Shown here in pieces: positions 58,346 to 64,000 of a stretch of 64,000 nucleotides of DNA. The DNA comes from Pelodera strongyloides (lineage: Eukaryota > Nematoda > Chromadorea > Rhabditida > Rhabditidae). The DNA lies in NCBI GenBank assembly GCA_036852015.1, contig JAANDG010000436.1, positions 62,001 to 126,000 on the forward strand, read 5' to 3'. A program made the position numbers and the translations under genes. The notes beneath the pieces are model-generated. The model had not been told where the DNA came from, searched no databases, and saw nothing but the letters and a program-made list of their open reading frames with translations. Position 1 is the stretch's first letter, and every line of letters starts with the position of its first letter.

Positions 58346-58399
58346 AGACCGAATAGAGGAAAGTGGAAAGCCCGAATGTGCTGATTATTTTCGAACAAA

Positions 58400-61300
58400 A
58401 AAGCGATATCCGCCCTTTTTTCAAAAACCCCCGATATATGCCCAATAACGTCACATATCATGGATTTTAATTAACCATATTCTCCGCCGAAAATATCATT
58501 TTATGTGATCCTTCAATAATTTTAACATGATACAAAGTACTGTGGAAGATATATTATCTTCGAAAAAAGTCCGACATGTGTTGGATTATTTACAAAAAAA
58601 AACGCTGATATATGCAATATGCCAGCCAGTTGACTGTCCGACTTTTGGAGGACTTTTGTTCGGGCGCACACGAGGTTTTCACTTTCCCATGTAAGCTTTT
58701 AGGAGTTTACTCACAAAATCATTTACTTATCCATATCACTTTTATGTTTGGTAAACTCAAAACGATTTCCCTTTTTTATACGCGACTTATCCAAGCTTAC
58801 TTATTGTAGGTTTTCGCAGAAAATATCGTGCGCGTAGAAATCCGTAGGGAACGCGCGAAATTAAGCACCGCCTTTTTTATCAGTCGACTGAAAATTCTTG
58901 CCAAAATACACCCGTGTGCGCCGCGTATGTGTCCGGCCCACAGTTGGTAAAATACCCGTCGTAGAGGAGGTGTGGCCAATATCAATGTGCGTTCACCACA
59001 ATTTTGGGGACGGACCTTTTCAACAATGATAATTTTGCAGAATAATATTTTGTTTTCATGTTTATAGCTTGCAATAATCACTGATCTAATTTATTAAACA
59101 CAATTAAGTAAAAAAAAAATAACTGTAAAAAACTGGAGACATTCGTTGACGGATATTCGATGACTTTTTAGCTCTATTGACAAACAAATAAATGGTAGAA
59201 CGAATCAATCAATCAAATGGACAATCAAATGATTTTCACAAAGTTTGAATTAGTTTGAATTAAATTTCTCATGTGTAAATGGGTGACGGTTCACTGGTTG
59301 TTTCGTTGGCGAGTCCATTCGGTGACCGATTGACTATGTGGTGAGCAAGTTAAATCGGAACCGTCACGAACCAGTCATCCCATGGTTTTTTTAGTGTAAA
59401 AGCATTTGGTGGCGTGCCCGCGTGCCAACGACGGTTTTCTATGGTTTCGACAATTATTTCGCTTTCCTGTGAGTGGTGCTATTTGACAGCAACCAATTTG
59501 ATTGTAATTGGATAAATTTTGTTTGGCTACTAAATGCGTATTCATACACCTTCCTATAATTCCAGTGTCTCTAATTGACTTTCAACTGTAGGACTTCAGT
59601 GGTTGTACTGTGTAAGAAACTTTTTCCGTCACTGCACTGACTGGGTGAATGGACACATAATCTTGTTGTTCAACATCCAAAATGCAGCTTGTTACTTCTT
59701 ACTTAGCTTTTTTGCCCCTTGTCCATCGCGGCGTGTCGTCAAATAAACGACAAGATTCCTCTGGACGCCTGCGATTTAGGATTAGCATATCCGTTGTTGA
59801 ATTTGAATTCCGAACATGTCGTTGGCGTCGAGTGGCAGCGTACTTCACGGTTATCCCAATACAGTGTCATGTCAACAACACTCGCGACGTCATCTATTCC
59901 TCCCGAGGGTATGCCGCCTGATTAAAGTTTGTTGATAGTATCTAACAAGAAGACTGATCGTTGTTCCATTTTTTCAGCAAAATACCACCTTTCGTGATCG
60001 GCAGGTGAGAGATCCAGTGCAGCGTCGTCACTCCCACATCTAATTGCCGGCGAGCGCCTATACAGGGCTCGAAAATTGAAAACTTTCTCGAGGTACACAT
60101 GGAGCGCCTGATATAGGCCGGTTGAAGGCGAACAAAAATACGCACAACGATTGAAGCTCGCCATACTTACGCATACCACCCACTCGGTGCCGGTGTGCCA
60201 CCTACACTTGGCCCCAAATATTTGGCCTACCCGTCTTTAGGCCGCACACCACAGACTAAATTTTCACGTTGCCTGCTGACGACAAAAGTCGTGAAACATT
60301 CAAACCAGCTTTCGCAGTACATACATCATAGGAACTGGCTAGAACAAGCCGTATATCAGTCTCGAAAGGCTTCTACATAGGAGCTGTTGACTATAGGTAG
60401 GAATGTTTGTGCAATTGTGTTCGATTTGAGAACGAACGGCATACCTTAGAGGGATGTGGACACGCAATTTAATTTTAGTTTCAAAGAAAGTAACAAAACT
60501 AAACATTAGTTGAAGGGTGGTCATAAAAAGGGAGGTACGCCGACGAGACTACGCCCACCATTTCTGCACTTTCGAAACTCTGTTGTTGCGCGGCAAAAAA
60601 AAAAGAGGTTCGCCCAGGTTTCTCCGGGCACTTAGCCCAGTCTTCACCGAACTCTCGCCAGGTCCGGACGAGTGCACCGACTGCCTCTTCGCGAAAGCCG
60701 GGCGAAGATCGGGTGAAAGCGCCGCGGAGTTTTTTGATATGTTTCTGCATAGATTTTCGCATTTCCGTCCGGTGCGCCGCCCTTTCGCAGGTCGTAGCAT
60801 GCGAACCCTTCGCCGCGCACCATCACACTAAGGAAACGCGGCCTACACTGAGCTCGAAAATGTAGGCCGCATGCACCTCGCATACATATCGCCCATAAAT
60901 GGGAATGCGGCTCAAGAGACGGCATAGGCGAACTAAAATGAAAGTTGAAGATCGCGACCTCAGGCCTACACCAGGCCCACCCCTCTCCCATGCGCGGCGT
61001 ACACCAGGCCCGAGATGGGTGGGCCGCCATGCCTGGGCACAGCCGTTTTTTGTAGGTCGCGGGTCCAAAGTTTCGGGTTGCAAGTTGCATGTTGAATACT
61101 ACTGCGCGTCCCGAATATCTCAGTTGCACCGAAACAACGCGAAACTTTGGTGCGCGGCCTACAAAAAAAACAGGTGGGCCCACCCATTTCGGGCCTGGTG
61201 TACGCCGCGCATGGGAGTAGGGCGGGACTGGTGTAGGCCTGAGGTCGGCGACCTTCAACTTTCATGTGTATTTTAGTTCGCCTATGCCACCTACACCGGG

Positions 61301-62000
61301 CCCACCATCAGGCGCACCAGCCGCCCATCTTTTCTGTGTTCCTTGACTTAGTTTCTCGATTATGGGCGAGGAGGCCAGGTGTAGGCGGCCCACCTATTTT
61401 GGGCCCGGTGTAGGCCGCGCACCGGCCAAGTTTCCTCCAGTGAAAGGGTAGACTTGAATTTTCTTCACACTTGTCACATGCCCCTGACTCCTATTGTACA
61501 AGGAACTTGGTGAACCATGGATAGGCAGACCCTGCTTCAGCACTATTGTTTCACGGTGAAGGGCATTATTGAATACAGCACATGTGGTAGAACAAAACTG
61601 ACTGTTCGTACTTGCCACAAATAGAGCGGCTCAGATGTACTTCTCATCTATATGAAAAATAAGTGGACTTGGATTGAAAATGTGGACAGCTGCCAGTGGA
61701 CAAAATCGTGCAGCTGAACAATACCTTTGTTTCAGTCGTATAAAAAACTATAAGGTCAATGTGAAATTAGTCTTCTTCAATGACCCTATGCTGTACTAGC
61801 CATGATTATATAAAAATCTTATTATTCTGTGGTGAATTAACTAGAAAACTTCAATATTTATAATGGCAATATTTTGACACAAAACCAAAAAGATAAAAAA
61901 AAGTACTCAAGGAAACCTCTCTTGCAATACGAATGTTCGTTGTCAACTGTCAACTATATAGGTGCCTAAATTGTTGCGGAGTATCCAGCGCGCGCTTTCT
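58400..62000. other. Repeat-rich intergenic interval
   Basis: No exon series seen. Open frames between 59682 and 61276 fall in GC-rich repeats. A copy of the intron repeat of 4141-4280 lies at about 59300-59450 and one of the 6185-6400 repeat at 60590-60720. Confidence 0.5.
60921..61288. mobile_element. Long GC-rich palindromic element
   Basis: The left arm begins ggcataggcgaactaaaatg and contains cctcaggcctacacc and ggcgtacaccaggcccg. The right arm repeats these in reverse order and complement, ending tagttcgcctatgcc. No coding capacity of its own. Confidence 0.65.
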
Positions 62001-62019
62001 CTTTTGGCCTTGCCTTCAA

Positions 62020-62480
62020 AAATAACCGGTTCACATTTTTTCTCGGCGCTCAGAGGATGCCAGAAGCTGGAAATAGTATCAAAATGCTCAGAAAGCACGT
62101 GCAATTTTAGCAAAACACTTTTTATTTGAGTTTGTACACCAAAAGTTACTTTAAATTAGTTTCAACCTTTTTGGTGAAATATTAGGCAGGCAAAAAATCA
62201 GGAAAAATAAAAGGTTCACACTTTTTCTCAGCACTCAGTGGGTGCCTCAAGCTGGGAATGGTGTCAAAATGTTCAGAAGACCTGTACAATTTTAGCAAAT
62301 CACTTTTAATCCGCTTTTGTTTGTAATAAATTATTTTAAATAATTTTCAAAGTGAGTACCGAAAAATCAGGAAAAATAAAAGGTTCACACTTTTTCTCAG
62401 CGCTCACAGGGTGTCTGAAGCTGGGAATGGTGTCAAAATACTCAGAAGACCTGTACAATTTTAGCAAATTATTTGTTATA
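62020..62480. repeat. Tandem repeat of about 170-186 bp, three units
   Basis: Units share ggttcacactttttctcagc, then gctgggaatggtgtcaaaat, then acctgtacaattttagcaaa. Their matching points fall at about 62040, 62226 and 62395. The first unit is the most diverged. Confidence 0.8.
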
Positions 62481-62783
62481 CCATTTAATTAATTTTAACC
62501 TTTTGAATTTTATTATCAAAGTTTGTGCAAAAATTAAAAAAATTGACATTCTTCATTTTGTAAAAATCGTCACGCGGCATTGGCGCGTACTTTATCTTAC
62601 GCCGAAAGTTTGTTTGGCTTTTCCAACTGTGGGCCGGGCATGGCTCGGATCGGATGTGTGCGTGTTTTCAAACTTTCTTTGGCTTTTGAGTTTATATTTA
62701 GCTTCGTTGTTCTTCTGCATTGTATGTCTGTGGCGTTTTTTTAACCGATTACAAAGGCGTACCTTGATTATTGTCAGATTTAG

Positions 62784-63317
62784 ATGCTTGTCTCTCGGGG
62801 TTTCTTCTCTTCTGTTCCAAAACGACTATGCGCTTCTCATTCTCGGAAAGTACCATTCGAAGGAGATGAAATCCTTGTTCCTGACACTCCCGAATGTAGC
62901 AATGTTGGTGATATTGGCGAGGTTCCACGTTTTGATGGAAGATTGATCACCCATTTGGAGCGGTTGTCGTTGATCCGTTTTTCGGACGAGGAAGCAGTGG
63001 CCAACCTTCGCGAAGCTGTTCGTATTGCCAATCGGCTAAAGCATGTAAATGTCAACGGTGTTGAACCGTTATATTCTGTATGGGAAGAACAAGAGTGCCC
63101 CCTCCATGATGACGTTGCAGCAACTCCGCTACCTTTGAAAACGGTTCTTCAAAATGCAAAAGTTTGCTATGAAGACTACTTCCAAACACCTCCAGGAAAC
63201 GTACCGCTGCCCTCGGAAAATAAACTGGATTTGAAACTTATTAATCAGTGGGACACTTTGGGTCGAGCCACAGCTCCTGATCCTAGAAAGAAATTTGCTA
63301 AAAATTCGCAAGCTTAG
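62784..63317 (+). CDS. Mitochondrial glutamyl-tRNA(Gln) amidotransferase subunit C (GatC)
   Basis: A single open frame of 177 residues. The N-terminus (MLVSRGFFSSVPKRLCASHS) is basic, hydroxylated and free of acids, as in a mitochondrial presequence. The GatC domain spans about 50-125: LITHLERLSLIRFSDEEAV, an alpha-helical pair, then NGVEPLYSVWEEQECPLHDD, the conserved EPL-SV segment and loop. A C-terminal extension of about 50 residues follows. GatC joins GatA and GatB to convert Glu-tRNA(Gln) to Gln-tRNA(Gln). The ATG follows TTTAG directly, suiting a trans-splice acceptor and deciding this start over upstream non-ATG extension. The gene ends 167 bp before the U2AF start codon, so the two may be one operon. 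Confidence 0.85.
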   Translation: MLVSRGFFSSVPKRLCASHSRKVPFEGDEILVPDTPECSNVGDIGEVPRFDGRLITHLERLSLIRFSDEEAVANLREAVRIANRLKHVNVNGVEPLYSVWEEQECPLHDDVAATPLPLKTVLQNAKVCYEDYFQTPPGNVPLPSENKLDLKLINQWDTLGRATAPDPRKKFAKNSQA

Positions 63318-63463
63318 TGTTTATTGCTAATTTCAATTTAACTTGTTTTATATGGTACAGTGGCGCGTGATTTTGCATTTCTTTTTGCGTTGTTAATAGC
63401 TTTATCTCGATATTGTCCATTGTCGTATCTTTTTATGTCGAATATGTATTTGGAGTTCATGAA

Positions 63464-63484
63464 AATAAACAACTGGTATTGCAG
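63464..63484 (+). promoter_or_regulatory. Poly(A) signal abutting a trans-splice acceptor
   Basis: AATAAA at 63464-63469 is followed 15 bp later by the acceptor TATTGCAG, which touches the U2AF ATG. This is where an upstream mRNA would end and the downstream one receive a spliced leader. Confidence 0.6.
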
Positions 63485-64000
63485 ATGTCTTACGGTGGTT
63501 ACGACGCTGGACTTTCTGGAGCAGAGTATCTTGCTTCAATTTACGGCACAGAAAAGGACAAGGTCAACTGCTCGTTTTATTTTAAGGTATAGGTTTCACC
63601 TTGCTTTATGCCCGATCATCTTAGACCTCTTCATGTATATGATATTAGTATTTGGGTATCCTCACGAAAATCACCGTATTTTTTGTATTAGATTTTAACC
63701 TTCCATGTCTAGTAGTAGTAGCGGGCCGAGAGAGTTGTTAAAGCGCAATACCGACCGGTTTTTGGGGCGCATCGTGGACAATTGAATTCTTCCCTATGTG
63801 TGCCAATTTACTCGATTTTTTATTCTAATTTCTGTTCATTTATATACGCTGCATAATAATGCTGGTCTACTCTACTCGATATGTTTCAAAAACCGGCCAG
63901 TATTTCGCTTGAAAGGGTGATAATCTAATTTTCCTTCTTTTTCCAGATTGGCGCGTGTCGTCACGGCGATAAATGCTCCCGCACGCATCATCAACCTCAA
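63485..64000 (+). CDS. U2 snRNP auxiliary factor small subunit (U2AF35), N-terminal part
   Basis: Exon 1 is 63485-63586 and exon 2 starts at 63947 and leaves the window. The 52 residues read contain EYLASIYGTEKDKVNCSFYF and then KIGACRHGDKCSRTHHQPQ. This is the first CCCH zinc finger of U2AF35 (C-x8-C-x5-C-x3-H). The protein recognises the AG of 3' splice sites together with U2AF65. The leader MSYGGYDAGLSG is Gly/Tyr-bearing and precedes the usual start region of the family. A TTAAAGCGAAAT-type element lies in the first intron. The family call is secure; the rest of the gene is not visible. Confidence 0.93.
63738..63913. mobile_element. MITE-like element, TTAAAGCGAAAT family, in U2AF intron 1
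   Basis: Starts ttaaagcgcaataccgaccg and ends aaaaaccggccagtatttcg. Interior agrees with the copies at 6987, 12171 and 13531. Confidence 0.7.

Noticed and set aside
62473..62946. 157-codon frame overlapping GatC
   Set aside because: Different frame from the GatC protein, starts at TTG, and runs through AT-rich sequence.

Overview
The window is nuclear DNA of a nematode. The support is a cuticle collagen with the nematode N-terminal domain and Gly-X-Y blocks, many small introns ending in TTTCAG or TTTTAG, and start codons lying directly behind splice-acceptor-like sequence, as in spliced-leader trans-splicing. The order below clade level cannot be read from the sequence. All protein assignments come from reading motifs by eye; no search was run.

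Layout. 0-3.6 kb (+): the last exon of one p24/TMED cargo receptor, then a complete eight-exon paralogue. 4.1-10.1 kb (-): a complete 15-exon cytochrome P450 of the nematode CYP13/CYP25 type. 11.3-15.0 kb (-): a ten-exon CDC50/TMEM30 flippase subunit. 15.2-20.1 kb: repeats, including a tRNA-like dispersed repeat and a nested hairpin element. 20.2-21.4 kb (+): a two-exon cuticle collagen. 21.6-33.0 kb: ten copies of a small secreted Tyr/Gly/Ala/Pro-rich protein gene. 33.0-44.1 kb: no gene I can support. 44.1-49.2 kb (+): a 15-exon RING/B-box/coiled-coil (TRIM-like) protein. 51.1-55.2 kb (-): a nine-exon major facilitator transporter resembling SLC22A18. 55.2-62.8 kb: repeats. 62.8-64.0 kb (+): mitochondrial GatC followed 168 bp later by the start of the small U2AF splicing subunit, which runs off the window; the spacing suggests an operon.

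The most unusual structure is the ten-copy cluster. The genes alternate strictly -,+,-,+ and form five head-to-head pairs. Each pair has one member with a class A promoter and one with a class B or class C promoter. Intron sequence follows promoter class, while the coding sequence is almost the same in all ten. This suggests a duplicating, inverting two-gene module with homogenised coding exons. Copy 3 carries an in-frame stop. The proteins have a 22-residue signal peptide and a mature part of about 67 residues crowded with tyrosine; a role in cuticle or another extracellular matrix, or as an epidermal defence peptide, is inference only.

The other genes are ordinary conserved cell functions (secretory cargo sorting, lipid flipping, oxidation, ubiquitin ligation, transport, mitochondrial tRNA charging, splicing). 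Many of their introns carry short palindromic elements.
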